Origin: Nitrospira sp. | GTDB taxonomy: Bacteria > Nitrospirota > Nitrospiria > Nitrospirales > Nitrospiraceae | DNA length: 64,000 nucleotides | Reading direction: 5' to 3' | Assembly (NCBI GenBank): GCA_024760525.1 | Contig: CP060499.1 | Coordinates: forward strand, 1-64,000 | Shown here: piece by piece, positions 27,202 through 34,797 of the stretch | How the letters are laid out: each line of letters starts with the position of its first letter | How positions within the stretch are numbered: the first letter of the stretch is position 1 | The notes under the pieces: generated by a model | Database searches by the model: none | Told to the model about the DNA's origin: nothing | The model's input: the letters and a program-made list of their open reading frames with translations, nothing else | Translations under genes and position numbers: made by a program

Positions 27202-28518
27202 ATGGGGAATCTCGTCATCATCGGCGCGCAATGGGGCGATGAAGGCAAGGGCAAGATCGTCGATATCTTAGCTCGCGGTGCCGATTTCGTCGTGCGCTAT
27301 CAGGGTGGGTCCAATGCCGGGCATACCGTCATCAATGAACGCGGGACCTACATTTTTCATCTCATCCCGTCGGGAATTTTGTACCGGGGGACGACCTGTG
27401 TCATTGGAAACGGGGTCGTCGTGGATCCCGGGTCTCTCATCGAAGAGATGGATCAGCTCCAGACCAAGGGCATCGCGATCCGGAAGAACTTCGTCATCAG
27501 CCAGCGGGCACACTTGATCCTTCCCTATCACAAGGCTATCGACCGGGCATCGGAACAGTCCAAAGGATCACGGAAGATCGGGACGACCGGGCGAGGGATT
27601 GGACCGTCCTATGCCGACAAGATGGCGCGGATAGGGATTCTGATGGGCGATCTGCTGAATCCGCCCTTGTTCAAGAAGAAACTGGCAGAGAATCTTGTCG
27701 AAATGAACTGGTTCTTAGAGAAACTCCATAAGGTCGAAACGTTTCAGGTCGACAAAGTCTTCCATCAATATATGGGTTATGCCGACCGGCTCAAGAGCCA
27801 CATTGTCGATACGACCACGTTGCTGAATCGCGCGATCGAGAAAAATAAGACGGTCTTGTTCGAAGGCGCCCAGGGCACGAATCTGGATGTGGACTTCGGC
27901 ACCTATCCCTACGTCACCTCGTCCAGTGCGGCGGCCGGCGGAGCGTGCACCGGCACCGGCGTCGGCCCGACGATGATCGACGCGGTCATGGGCATTGCCA
28001 AGGCCTATTCCACCCGAGTCGGGAGCGGCCCGTTTCCGACCGAACTGACCGACGAGGTCGGACGGGGGCTCCAAGAGCGCGGGCGAGAGTTCGGATCGAC
28101 GACGGGACGTGCGAGACGCTGCGGTTGGTATGACGCGGTCGTAGTGCGTCATGCGACGCTGGTGAACGGACTCACCTCGCTGGCCGTCACCAAACTCGAT
28201 GTGCTCGACGGCTGCAAAGAGTTGAAGCTCTGCATCGGTTACCGACATGGGAGCACCGTGTATAAGACGATGCCGGCCGATCTCGATGTCTTGTGCAACT
28301 GCGTGCCGGTCTATCAGCGGATGAAAGGGTGGACCAGCGCGACGACCGGAACCACCAGCTATAAGCGACTCCCCGTGGAAGCGAAACGCTACGTGGCGCG
28401 CATCGAAGAGTTGGCGCAGTGCCGAATCGATATGATCTCGACCGGGTCCAAGCGCGCCGAGACGATCATGCTGCGGAATCCCTTGGACTGTTCCCGCCGC
28501 CGTCCCAAACGCCCCTGA
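27202..28518 (+). CDS. purA: Adenylosuccinate synthetase
   Basis: PurA joins IMP and aspartate using GTP, the first committed step to AMP. The start MGNLVIIGAQWGDEGKGK carries the diagnostic GDEGKGK P-loop with catalytic Asp. GGSNAGHT with catalytic His, TTGRGIGPSYADK and the late STGSKRAETIM follow. I chose the ATG at 27202 (438 residues) because the conserved N-terminus begins there; an in-frame upstream extension to 27091 looks non-conserved. The last few residues (RRRPKRP) are basic and unusual but short. Confidence 0.96.
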   Translation: MGNLVIIGAQWGDEGKGKIVDILARGADFVVRYQGGSNAGHTVINERGTYIFHLIPSGILYRGTTCVIGNGVVVDPGSLIEEMDQLQTKGIAIRKNFVISQRAHLILPYHKAIDRASEQSKGSRKIGTTGRGIGPSYADKMARIGILMGDLLNPPLFKKKLAENLVEMNWFLEKLHKVETFQVDKVFHQYMGYADRLKSHIVDTTTLLNRAIEKNKTVLFEGAQGTNLDVDFGTYPYVTSSSAAAGGACTGTGVGPTMIDAVMGIAKAYSTRVGSGPFPTELTDEVGRGLQERGREFGSTTGRARRCGWYDAVVVRHATLVNGLTSLAVTKLDVLDGCKELKLCIGYRHGSTVYKTMPADLDVLCNCVPVYQRMKGWTSATTGTTSYKRLPVEAKRYVARIEELAQCRIDMISTGSKRAETIMLRNPLDCSRRRPKRP

Positions 28519-28752
28519 CAATTAGTCAATGGTCATCGGTGATTGGTCAATGCTATGATGCGGCTGTGTTCTGGGCCGATCCCATCCCCGTCGTTTCATG
28601 AATCACGAAGCGAGTCTGTACGCCAGGATGGTCAAAATGGTCGCTGACAAGGCCGCAGCGAGTAAGAACCCGAGTCGTACAGTTTGATCGTACGTCGCAG
28701 GGTTTGAGCGACGCGAGAACGCAGTAAGGGGCCGTTTTGAACATCTTGAAGT

Positions 28753-28828
28753 GAGCCGGTAGCTCAGTCGGTAGAGCATCGCCCTTTTAAGGCGAGGGCC
28801 CTGGGTTCGAGTCCCAGCCGGCTCACCA
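28753..28828 (+). tRNA. tRNA-Lys (TTT), island insertion site
   Basis: This is an intact 76-base cloverleaf. The acceptor GAGCCGG pairs with CCGGCTC; the D arm is GCTC/GAGC, the anticodon loop CTTTTAA (anticodon TTT), the T arm CTGGG-TTCGAGT-CCCAG, and the end an encoded CCA. Its last 45 bases are repeated exactly at 58181-58225. The integrase gene ends just beyond the CCA, so this tRNA served as the attachment site and was kept whole by the incoming element. Confidence 0.98.
28784..28828 (+). repeat. attL: 45-bp direct repeat within tRNA-Lys
   Basis: The 45 bases from the anticodon loop to CCA of tRNA-Lys recur without mismatch at 58181-58225. The flanking bases differ on both sides (C against A before, T against C after), so the repeat is exactly 45 bases. 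This is the usual crossover region of tyrosine integrases that use tRNA 3' halves. Confidence 0.93.
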
Positions 28829-28829
28829 T

Positions 28830-29912
28830 TTATATCAACGACTTCGAAGAACCTGCCTTTATCGACCCGGCCATTTGTGACAAATTTGTGTCAATGGGTG
28901 GCCGGTGCTGTAGCACATTGACCCCGTCCCTCAAACTCTCAGGGCAATGGTGCGCATAGCGCTGCGTCATTGTCCCGGTCTTGTGACCGAGCAGCCGTTG
29001 GACCTTGTACAGATCGATCCCCCGTTGAACCAGTCGTGTCGCGAACGTGTGCCGCATGTCATGAAAGCGGAAGTCGGGAATGCCTGCCCGATCCCGTGCT
29101 TCACAAAACTCGCGCACCAAGAACCGCACTTGAAGCGTATTGCCCAGCGGCGTCTTAAAGACCGGTCCGCGTGAGGTTCTTGCTACCGCCTGTTTGGCAG
29201 CGAGCAACTCATACATCGTGCTGTTCAATGGAATCGTGCGGCGTGTGCCGTTCTTGCTCTTCATTACGATGAGCGTCCCTCGCGTGAAATCCACATCCTG
29301 CCATTGCAGGTTGAGGATCTCCCCTTGCCTCATCCCGGTATTGAGCGCAAAGCGAATAATCTCTTGAAGCCACGGCGATGAAGCGGCAAGGAGACGTTCC
29401 TCTTCGTCGGCAGTGAGCCAACGGTCCACTTCGTTTCGTACCTGCTCAAGAGACACACGGTGCATCGGGTTCTCCCGACACCATTCCCATTCCCGCATCG
29501 CCAGATTGAAGGCGTGCCGCACCAGCTGGAGTTCCTTGTTCGTAGTTGCTGGTGCTGCCCCTTCGAGCCGCCGTTGGACCTTATACTCCGCAACCATCTT
29601 CGGCGTGATCTGCCCAAGAAGCTGCGCACCGAAAACCGGGAGGAGATGCTTGAGGGCTGATGCATCCCGGAGCCGGCTCTTGGGAGCCTTGACGACCGAG
29701 CGTTCTGCTACATAGCGTGTCATCATATCGTCGAAGGTCCGATCCGATTCGGGAGTCTTGTTAAAGAACACTCCCTCGATGATCTGGCTCTTTACTTTCC
29801 CCAGGATCGCATCAGCAAGCCGTTTGTCCGCCGTCCCTGTGGAGCGCCGAATTCGCGAGCCCTGATACATGAAATCCATCCACCACACTTTTCCTCTTTT
29901 AACGAGACCCAT
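28830..29912 (-). CDS. Tyrosine-type site-specific integrase
   Basis: The 360-residue protein has a short N-terminal arm-binding part (MGLVKRGKVWWMDF), a SAM-like core-binding domain (about residues 60-160) and a catalytic domain. The catalytic residues are Arg in TGMRQGEIL, His-X-X-Arg in HDMRHTFAT, His in LLGHKTG and Tyr in MTQRYAHH. The gene ends one base past the tRNA-Lys CCA and points toward it, the common arrangement for tRNA-targeting islands. Its 5' end overlaps the excisionase-like gene by 14 bases. Confidence 0.95.
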   Translation of the reverse strand: MGLVKRGKVWWMDFMYQGSRIRRSTGTADKRLADAILGKVKSQIIEGVFFNKTPESDRTFDDMMTRYVAERSVVKAPKSRLRDASALKHLLPVFGAQLLGQITPKMVAEYKVQRRLEGAAPATTNKELQLVRHAFNLAMREWEWCRENPMHRVSLEQVRNEVDRWLTADEEERLLAASSPWLQEIIRFALNTGMRQGEILNLQWQDVDFTRGTLIVMKSKNGTRRTIPLNSTMYELLAAKQAVARTSRGPVFKTPLGNTLQVRFLVREFCEARDRAGIPDFRFHDMRHTFATRLVQRGIDLYKVQRLLGHKTGTMTQRYAHHCPESLRDGVNVLQHRPPIDTNLSQMAGSIKAGSSKSLI

Positions 29913-30225
29913 CCTGCTCCTCCTTTCGGAATGGGCTCGCTATGCTGGTTTCCCCAGCGGCAGTATAGACAGCTCGCTTGGCCCGCTCAATTAGGGCATT
30001 TACGTTGTCGAACGGTCGTTTGACTTGTTTATTCAAGAGTAAGCTACCGCCTGGTCCCATCGGCACTCGACATCTCCGCAGCCACTGCTCAATCTCTGAA
30101 TCGTCAAAGCGGAGGACATTTCCGATTCTCACGCATGGGATTCGGCCCTGACTGGCCCAGGCGTAGACGGTTTTCTCTTTCACCTTGAGGCGAGTTGCGA
30201 TGTCTTTGACAGTAAGAAGGGTCAT
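29899..30225 (-). CDS. Excisionase-family HTH protein
   Basis: Residues 1-50 (LLTVKDIATRLKVKEKTVYAWASQG and a RIGNVLRFDDSEIEQWL wing) form the MerR/excisionase-type winged helix used by Xis proteins. A basic tail of about 55 residues follows. It overlaps the integrase start by 14 bases, so the pair is translationally linked and probably controls integration against excision. The ATG at 30225 is the most likely start (108 residues). It resembles the HTH protein at 35751-35999. Confidence 0.88.
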   Translation of the reverse strand: MTLLTVKDIATRLKVKEKTVYAWASQGRIPCVRIGNVLRFDDSEIEQWLRRCRVPMGPGGSLLLNKQVKRPFDNVNALIERAKRAVYTAAGETSIASPFRKEEQDGSR

Positions 30226-30411
30226 GGCCAACCCAATAGTCCGACCATAAAGAGGTTAAAGATTTTCGCAGTTATCAGCATGTCTTTACCCTGCAATAGG
30301 GTGAGGGGCCGATCGCTGAGGAGCAGCGGATCAGGCCTTCCCGACTCCTCGGACGACTTCACCGTTCAGTCCTGCCCGCCGCGAGAGCGCTGTGCCCCCA
30401 TTCTCCTTGGC

Positions 30412-30445
30412 TGCCCCACCCCCGAGTTTTGCGCGGGGTGGGGCA
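30412..30445. repeat. GC-rich hairpin upstream of radC
   Basis: An 11-base perfect inverted repeat (TGCCCCACCCC and complement) encloses a 12-base loop and is followed by ATAAGTTTTCC. It lies between the divergent excisionase and radC genes. It could be a terminator, a regulatory hairpin, or a DNA structure used by the filamentous phage (packaging signal or origin). Confidence 0.55.
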
Positions 30446-30469
30446 ATAAGTTTTCCAAGGAGGAAACAC

Positions 30470-30979
30470 ATGAAACAGCAGCGCGATCGAGCGAGCAGCA
30501 AACCGGTACAGCTGGCCCAGGACAGTCGGCCAGCGGAGCCGTATCGAGCCCCTCGGTATCGTGTCACGTTGGTCTGCGAGACGGATGGGAGAGGATCGGC
30601 CGAACCTATTCGTGATTCGGTCACGGCAGCGATGTTGTTCCGGCCCTGTTTTGAAGGTCTGGATCGTGAACACTTCGTGGTCTGTGGACTGGATGCTAAA
30701 CATCACGTGATCGGAATCAATGTGGTCTCGGTCGGGTCCTTGTCGCTCTCGATCGTGCATCCGCGTGAAGTCTTCAAGCCGTTGATCGTGATGAACGCCG
30801 CCGCATGGCTCTGTGCGCACAACCATCCTTCTGGTGAGGTAACTCCAAGCCAGGAGGACCGTGTTCTGACCAAGCGGCTCCGAGAAGCCGGCGAGTTGTT
30901 GGGCATCACGCTCTTGGACCATCTCATCCTGGGACATGAACGCCATTTCAGCTTTGCTGATGAAGGATGGCCGTACTAG
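30470..30979 (+). CDS. RadC-family JAB/MPN domain protein
   Basis: The 169-residue protein is a JAMM/MPN-fold RadC-like protein. The metal site HNHPSGEVTPSQED is complete, and GINVVSVGSLSLSIVHPREVFKP is typical of the family. It lacks the N-terminal helix-hairpin-helix part of chromosomal RadC, as do many copies on plasmids, phages and islands. AAGGAGG stands seven bases before the ATG at 30470. Its stop overlaps that of the convergent coat-protein gene by four bases. The function of mobile RadC proteins is not settled. Confidence 0.88.
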   Translation: MKQQRDRASSKPVQLAQDSRPAEPYRAPRYRVTLVCETDGRGSAEPIRDSVTAAMLFRPCFEGLDREHFVVCGLDAKHHVIGINVVSVGSLSLSIVHPREVFKPLIVMNAAAWLCAHNHPSGEVTPSQEDRVLTKRLREAGELLGITLLDHLILGHERHFSFADEGWPY

Positions 30980-31119
30980 CTTCGAAGTAAACGCAAGACC
31001 CATAAGACGGCGGACGCCGTGAGTGCGATGCCGATCACCGCCGCGCCCCAGGCCACGACATCAGCCGCGAGAGAGATACCGAGTTGATGCAGATCCGATG
31101 CAACCGAGGCCCACGCCAT
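30976..31119 (-). CDS. Second coat-like protein, 47 aa, no leader
   Basis: The 47-residue peptide has an amphipathic start (MAWASVASDLHQLG), one membrane helix and a basic end (LRLLRS), the layout of mature pVIII. Its core ADVVAWGAAVIGIALT closely matches ADIVAWGVVFIGVALT of the adjacent leader-bearing coat gene, so the two look like paralogues. AAGGAGG precedes the ATG at 31119. It has no signal peptide, unlike its neighbour. It could be a minor coat or tip protein. Confidence 0.75.
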   Translation of the reverse strand: MAWASVASDLHQLGISLAADVVAWGAAVIGIALTASAVLWVLRLLRS

Positions 31120-31201
31120 CGACGGTTCCTCCTTCTCTACCTCTTGTTCCGTTCCCACCGAGCAGCTCCTGCCACGCGTGGCAGGAGCCACCCCTCCGCC
31201 G

Positions 31202-31411
31202 TTAGCGGACCAGCGATTTAACCCGCTTGTAGGCGTAGATCGTGAGCGCGACCCCGATAAACACCACCCCCCAGGCCACGATATCGGCCTTCACGTTGGA
31301 GATCGTGGTCGTGCTGGCGGTATCTACCGGAAACACTTGCGCCAGCGCCGTCTGCGCGCCGAGCACCGTCCCGAGCACCGCCACTGACACACGTTGCAGT
31401 GACTTCTGCAT
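31202..31411 (-). CDS. Major coat protein (pVIII-like) with leader
   Basis: The 69-residue precursor has a signal peptide (MQKSLQRVSVAVLGTVLGA, cleavage after ALA). A mature chain of about 45 residues follows: a polar Thr-rich start, a membrane helix DIVAWGVVFIGVALTIYAY and a basic DNA-contacting end KRVKSLVR. This is the classic inovirus major coat design. GGGGGTGA precedes the ATG at 31411. It lies after zot, whereas in Ff phages gene VIII lies before gene III. Confidence 0.85.
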   Translation of the reverse strand: MQKSLQRVSVAVLGTVLGAQTALAQVFPVDTASTTTISNVKADIVAWGVVFIGVALTIYAYKRVKSLVR

Positions 31412-31432
31412 CTGTCTCACCCCCTTTCCGGG

Positions 31433-31540
31433 CTACAAGTCCGGATGCAGCATCAACCGCACGATGATGCCGACCGTGAAGCCCCCGAGATAACAGGCCG
31501 CCGCCCAAAAGACGGCGGTATCAATTGCTGCTTGATCCAT
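31433..31540 (-). CDS. 35-aa membrane peptide (pVII/pIX-like position)
   Basis: An ATG at 31540 follows GAGGAGCG and opens a 35-codon frame: MDQAAIDTAVFWAAACYLGG, a continuing hydrophobic helix and a short polar end (LMLHPDL). Size and layout resemble the tip proteins pVII and pIX of filamentous phages. It overlaps the zot 3' end by 20 bases and precedes the coat gene by 21 bases. Confidence 0.68.
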   Translation of the reverse strand: MDQAAIDTAVFWAAACYLGGFTVGIIVRLMLHPDL

Positions 31541-32663
31541 CACACACTCGCTCCTCGTTATCGACCCCGATACATTTCACGTCCGCTTTCTCTTCGTGGT
31601 GCTGAAACAACGGTGACGCAATGGCCGCCGCTTCGTCGAGTGGCTGGCGCTCAAGCACCTGAACAATCGAGCGCGGAGTGGTTTCGCCTCCCCACAGAAT
31701 CCGGTCAGACACCAAGCTCGGGACGCCCTTGATGATCTGTTCCGTGACCGGAGCGCCCACCAGCGCGGCAATCTGGCCGGCCGTGAGGATGCGGCCCTGC
31801 GCATCGAACCAATAGGCCTTGCCATCCATCACCATGCCCCCTTCAATGCGTAGGCGGTCTTGTTTCTCGGTGACGGCAGCTGGGGGTGAAGCCAGCGGAT
31901 CGGTCCAAACTGGGCTCTCCGGTTGTTTCAGGAGAGCAGGATTGCTCTCTATGATTGGCACTGATGCCTTGGAAACTGCTGGCTTCGCCGTGCCGGAGAA
32001 CCAGGTCCCCCAGCCTATGAAGCCGATGGCACCAACAAGGCCCAATACCCCAATCATCAGCACCGGACTGGACAGCACAGTTTTCATCCGCCGCTCTTCC
32101 CGGATGCCGCCCGTTGCGTAACTCGAATAGTACGCATAGATCTTCGGGTCATACCGGCCGAGCAGCGCCCGAATTACCTCGGTTTCTTCTGGATTGCCGC
32201 GCACAAATCCCTGAAATCGGTGTGACATCCCAAACCGTTGCATGCGGCGGAATTTGATCGTGCTCTCGACCAATCGCGTCACACCGGACGTCAGCTGCCG
32301 GTAGTCTTGCGCCATGAGCAGCACATCCACCCCGTAGTGGCGATGGGTTTCGAGCCAGCGGAGGATCTCAGCGGGGATCTTCTCCTTCGCCCGAAAGATC
32401 GTCTGGGCTTCATCGAGACAGATGGCCGAGCCCGGTTCGACGGTTGGCAAGAGCGATGGAATCTGAGTGCGGTCATGCCAGAGGGTGACTTGCTTCTGGA
32501 GCTCTGGGAGCGGCCGTCCTTCGAACAAAGCGAGCCGATCCAGATAGAACCCATCCACCGCGACATAGAGACGGCGTCCGGCTCGCAGCCAGGGCAGCAG
32601 ATAGTCCGCCACCGCATAATAGGATTTGCCACTGCCCGGTGTGCCTTCCAACAAGGTAATCAT
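31521..32663 (-). CDS. Zot-like assembly ATPase (inovirus pI)
   Basis: The 380-residue protein begins MITLLEGTPGSGKSYYAV, whose P-loop GTPGSGKS (residues 7-14) is typical of the Zonular occludens toxin/pI family. A Walker B-like CLDEAQTIF and a sensor LMAQDYRQL follow. One membrane helix (about residues 195-215, SPVLMIGVLGLVGAIGFIG) divides a cytoplasmic ATPase from an extracytoplasmic tail. pI proteins drive phage extrusion. Its start overlaps the previous gene's stop (ATGA), and I chose 32663 because the P-loop pattern begins there. Confidence 0.9.
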   Translation of the reverse strand: MITLLEGTPGSGKSYYAVADYLLPWLRAGRRLYVAVDGFYLDRLALFEGRPLPELQKQVTLWHDRTQIPSLLPTVEPGSAICLDEAQTIFRAKEKIPAEILRWLETHRHYGVDVLLMAQDYRQLTSGVTRLVESTIKFRRMQRFGMSHRFQGFVRGNPEETEVIRALLGRYDPKIYAYYSSYATGGIREERRMKTVLSSPVLMIGVLGLVGAIGFIGWGTWFSGTAKPAVSKASVPIIESNPALLKQPESPVWTDPLASPPAAVTEKQDRLRIEGGMVMDGKAYWFDAQGRILTAGQIAALVGAPVTEQIIKGVPSLVSDRILWGGETTPRSIVQVLERQPLDEAAAIASPLFQHHEEKADVKCIGVDNEERVCDGSSSN

Positions 32664-32935
32664 GAGCCCCACCGGACAAAGGGAATCGATTGCAGGGTGA
32701 ACCGCACCACCATCGCCGAGGCGATGATCGCCACAGCCTGACTCATGCCTGTGGCACCGAGGACCCAAGTGTATTGCACAGGGATGATGGGGGCGCTGAG
32801 GGACCCGGTTCCGAGTGATGCCAACAGGCTGTCGGCCACGCCGAGGACCGAATCCCAGCCCGCCTTCCACACATCCGTAAACGACAAAATCATGTCGAGC
32901 AGAAAGCAATAGATCAGATTCAGCAACGCCGTCAT
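32660..32935 (-). CDS. DUF2523-like membrane protein (pVI-like)
   Basis: The 91-residue protein has two or three hydrophobic segments (LLNLIYCFLLDMILSF; VLGATGMSQAVAIIASAMVV) and lies between the pIII-like and zot genes. That is where gene VI of filamentous phages and the DUF2523 proteins of related phages are found. It is probably the minor coat protein that anchors pIII at the virion end. It overlaps zot by 4 bases. Confidence 0.75.
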   Translation of the reverse strand: MTALLNLIYCFLLDMILSFTDVWKAGWDSVLGVADSLLASLGTGSLSAPIIPVQYTWVLGATGMSQAVAIIASAMVVRFTLQSIPFVRWGS

Positions 32936-32938
32936 GGG

Positions 32939-34192
32939 TTATCCGTTTCCCACAAAGATGATGCGATAGGCGGCGAAGCCGGCTCCCGCAATCACGATGG
33001 CACGCAGCGCCAGGAACATCGTCGACCAGTCGTTGAAGTTGACCGTGAAATTGCCGAACAGCGACGAGTTCAGACTGATCGTGGGCAGATCCGAAGGCCA
33101 GGTGAGGGATTGCAGGAGCGCCACTTGTCCGGCAATCCCCGAGCCTTTCCATGCCGTGAGATGCTCCTGCAAGATCCCGCCGAACGATCGCAGCTCATGA
33201 TCTCCTGTGGAACACTGCACGGTGGTGCTGCTGTCGTCTTGCGTTGTCGTCGAGCCATTGGGATTGGTCGTGGTGGTGGTCGTCGTCGTGGTCTGCTGGC
33301 TCGTCGTAGAGGTGGTTGGCGTACCGGCCGGTGGGGTCGCGTTGGGATCGACCATGACGCTGTCATCGGGTATCTGATTGGAAGGCACCACGGTAGTTGG
33401 GGCGTCAGTCGGGGTCACTGGATCGTTGATGACCGTCATGGCCGCGGTGGCTGACTCCCCGGAGCCGACCGGTGTCGTATTGGCGGCTGGACTGTTCGGT
33501 CCGGTCGGATTCTCGTTCCAGTAGTCCTGAATATCGTGGGACGTGGCCGCTTGCGGCTCATTTTGGTGCGAAGGATTCGGGTTCCAGGAATAACGAAACG
33601 CGAGACAGGTCTGCGGCGCTTGTGCACTATACCAGCCGTTCCATCCAGCTGGTGGATCGCCGACCATGGCGAGCTTGCACCCAATCCCGCCAGGCGTCGG
33701 TGTCGGAACGGTGAGGTATTCCATCCAATTGGTCATGCACTCGGGAGCACCCGGGCATTGACGGATCTCCGCGCCTCCAGGCTCAGGATAGCCTTCGATG
33801 TCGGGGGCTCCCGGTGTGGCCGAGGCCGCTTTGATGTCCTGCACTTGCTGCGCATTCAAATGCATCTGAGCGAGGACGAGACCAGCCGCAATGGCCAGCC
33901 CCGGCCACCCGGTGGCGGCTGTGATCGTGCGCACGGCGATGGAGGTTCCTGGACCAGCCAGGGCGATCGCCTGGGCGGCGGCCCCGCCTTGGGCAGCCTG
34001 GCGGGCCAGCATCATGGTGTGGAACTGCGTGGCCGTCATGATCCGGGCGTACCCCGTGGCCGCAAAGGCGAGTCGCGGCCAGAGGCAGAGGACGACGGCC
34101 ACACAGTAGACCAGAGTGCCATACCCGCTCAGGGCTAGAGCCGCCCGGAGAGGAGGCCGGTCAGAAAGCAGGCGAGAAAGAACATGAGCCAT
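32939..34192 (-). CDS. pIII-like adsorption protein
   Basis: The 417-residue protein has an N-terminal hydrophobic leader (about residues 20-45, ending RLAFA), a Cys-containing ectodomain and a long low-complexity Thr/Ser/Asn/Gln linker (about residues 265-310). A second domain follows, and a C-terminal membrane anchor (AIVIAGAGFAAYRIIFVGNG). This layout, with a flexible linker and terminal anchor, is that of pIII host-receptor proteins. The receptor cannot be inferred. Its start lies inside the 30-aa upstream frame. Confidence 0.78.
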   Translation of the reverse strand: MAHVLSRLLSDRPPLRAALALSGYGTLVYCVAVVLCLWPRLAFAATGYARIMTATQFHTMMLARQAAQGGAAAQAIALAGPGTSIAVRTITAATGWPGLAIAAGLVLAQMHLNAQQVQDIKAASATPGAPDIEGYPEPGGAEIRQCPGAPECMTNWMEYLTVPTPTPGGIGCKLAMVGDPPAGWNGWYSAQAPQTCLAFRYSWNPNPSHQNEPQAATSHDIQDYWNENPTGPNSPAANTTPVGSGESATAAMTVINDPVTPTDAPTTVVPSNQIPDDSVMVDPNATPPAGTPTTSTTSQQTTTTTTTTTNPNGSTTTQDDSSTTVQCSTGDHELRSFGGILQEHLTAWKGSGIAGQVALLQSLTWPSDLPTISLNSSLFGNFTVNFNDWSTMFLALRAIVIAGAGFAAYRIIFVGNG

Positions 34193-34227
34193 GTGAGTTG
34201 TTGCTCCACTGTCAGGTCGGTGAACAT
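34135..34227 (-). CDS. 30-aa membrane peptide overlapping the pIII-like gene
   Basis: A 30-codon frame reads MFTDLTVEQQLTWLMFFLAC followed by FLTGLLSGRL. It has an acidic start, one membrane helix and a basic end, much like the tip proteins pVII/pIX of Ff phages. It lies directly before and overlaps (58 bases) the pIII-like gene. The ribosome site is weak, so support comes from position and composition. Confidence 0.55.
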   Translation of the reverse strand: MFTDLTVEQQLTWLMFFLACFLTGLLSGRL

Positions 34228-34248
34228 GAATTGATCCGACTTGTCTCG

Positions 34249-34539
34249 TTACTTGCTTGCTTGACCATGTGATGCGGCTTGAGTGATGGGCTGATAGCCG
34301 GTCACATCCAGAAACCGTTGGCCTTTGAACTCCCGGAGATTCACGGTCACCTGAGCCGGTTTCATCCGGTTGGTTTCCATCAGCTTGTAGAGCGACTCAT
34401 GGTCCTCCGAGATACTCGCTTCCAAGGTGGTGGTGTCCTCCTCGAAATAGAGCACGGCGTTCCGGAAGATCCGTTTGCCGTCCTGACTCGGTCTTGATTT
34501 GACGCCCATCACCACACAGGTTCCGACGAACTTTGACAT
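34249..34539 (-). CDS. ssDNA-binding protein (inovirus pV-like)
   Basis: The 96-residue protein is a small beta-rich chain (KFVGTCVVMGVKSRPSQDGK; AVLYFEEDTTTLEASIS; VTVNLREFKGQRFLDVTGYQP). It lies between Rep and the structural genes, the position of gene V. pV-like proteins coat phage ssDNA and shut down double-strand synthesis. The sequence identity to known pV cannot be judged by eye, so the call rests on size, position and strand pattern. Confidence 0.75.
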   Translation of the reverse strand: MSKFVGTCVVMGVKSRPSQDGKRIFRNAVLYFEEDTTTLEASISEDHESLYKLMETNRMKPAQVTVNLREFKGQRFLDVTGYQPITQAASHGQASK

Positions 34540-34563
34540 GGGATTCCCTCCGTTAAGGTTTAA

Positions 34564-34797
34564 TTAGTTGGACCACCGAAACCAGCCCTGCTTCGTGCAG
34601 GACCAGAGATAGACCCACACCGTTCCGCAGCTCTGACACCGGCCACGTAATCGTGGCCCGCACATGAAGAGCTTTAAGATGCCGGTGTGGCATAGGCGGC
34701 AGAGAACCCGTCTCTCGGGTTCCACCACCGCAGCTTGCGTTTCGCTTTCGCGAGTTCCTGGCCGCTCTGGAGGAGCGCCAGATGTTTGCTTCGCCAT
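34564..34797 (-). CDS. Zinc-ribbon protein overlapping rep
   Basis: The 77-residue protein carries two CXXC knuckles (CRLC and CQSC, 15 residues between) plus further Cys, with aromatic residues after the second (GTVWVYLW). This suggests a zinc ribbon. Its first 124 bases overlap the 3' end of rep in another frame, and GGAGTGG precedes the ATG at 34797. Compact overlap is normal for filamentous phages. It may be a regulator of replication or transcription. Confidence 0.6.
   Translation of the reverse strand: MAKQTSGAPPERPGTRESETQAAVVEPERRVLCRLCHTGILKLFMCGPRLRGRCQSCGTVWVYLWSCTKQGWFRWSN

Noticed and set aside
33190..33330. Low-complexity GTC/GTG-rich DNA, at first glance a microsatellite
   Set aside because: It encodes the Thr/Ser-rich linker of the pIII-like protein on the minus strand and is expected there.
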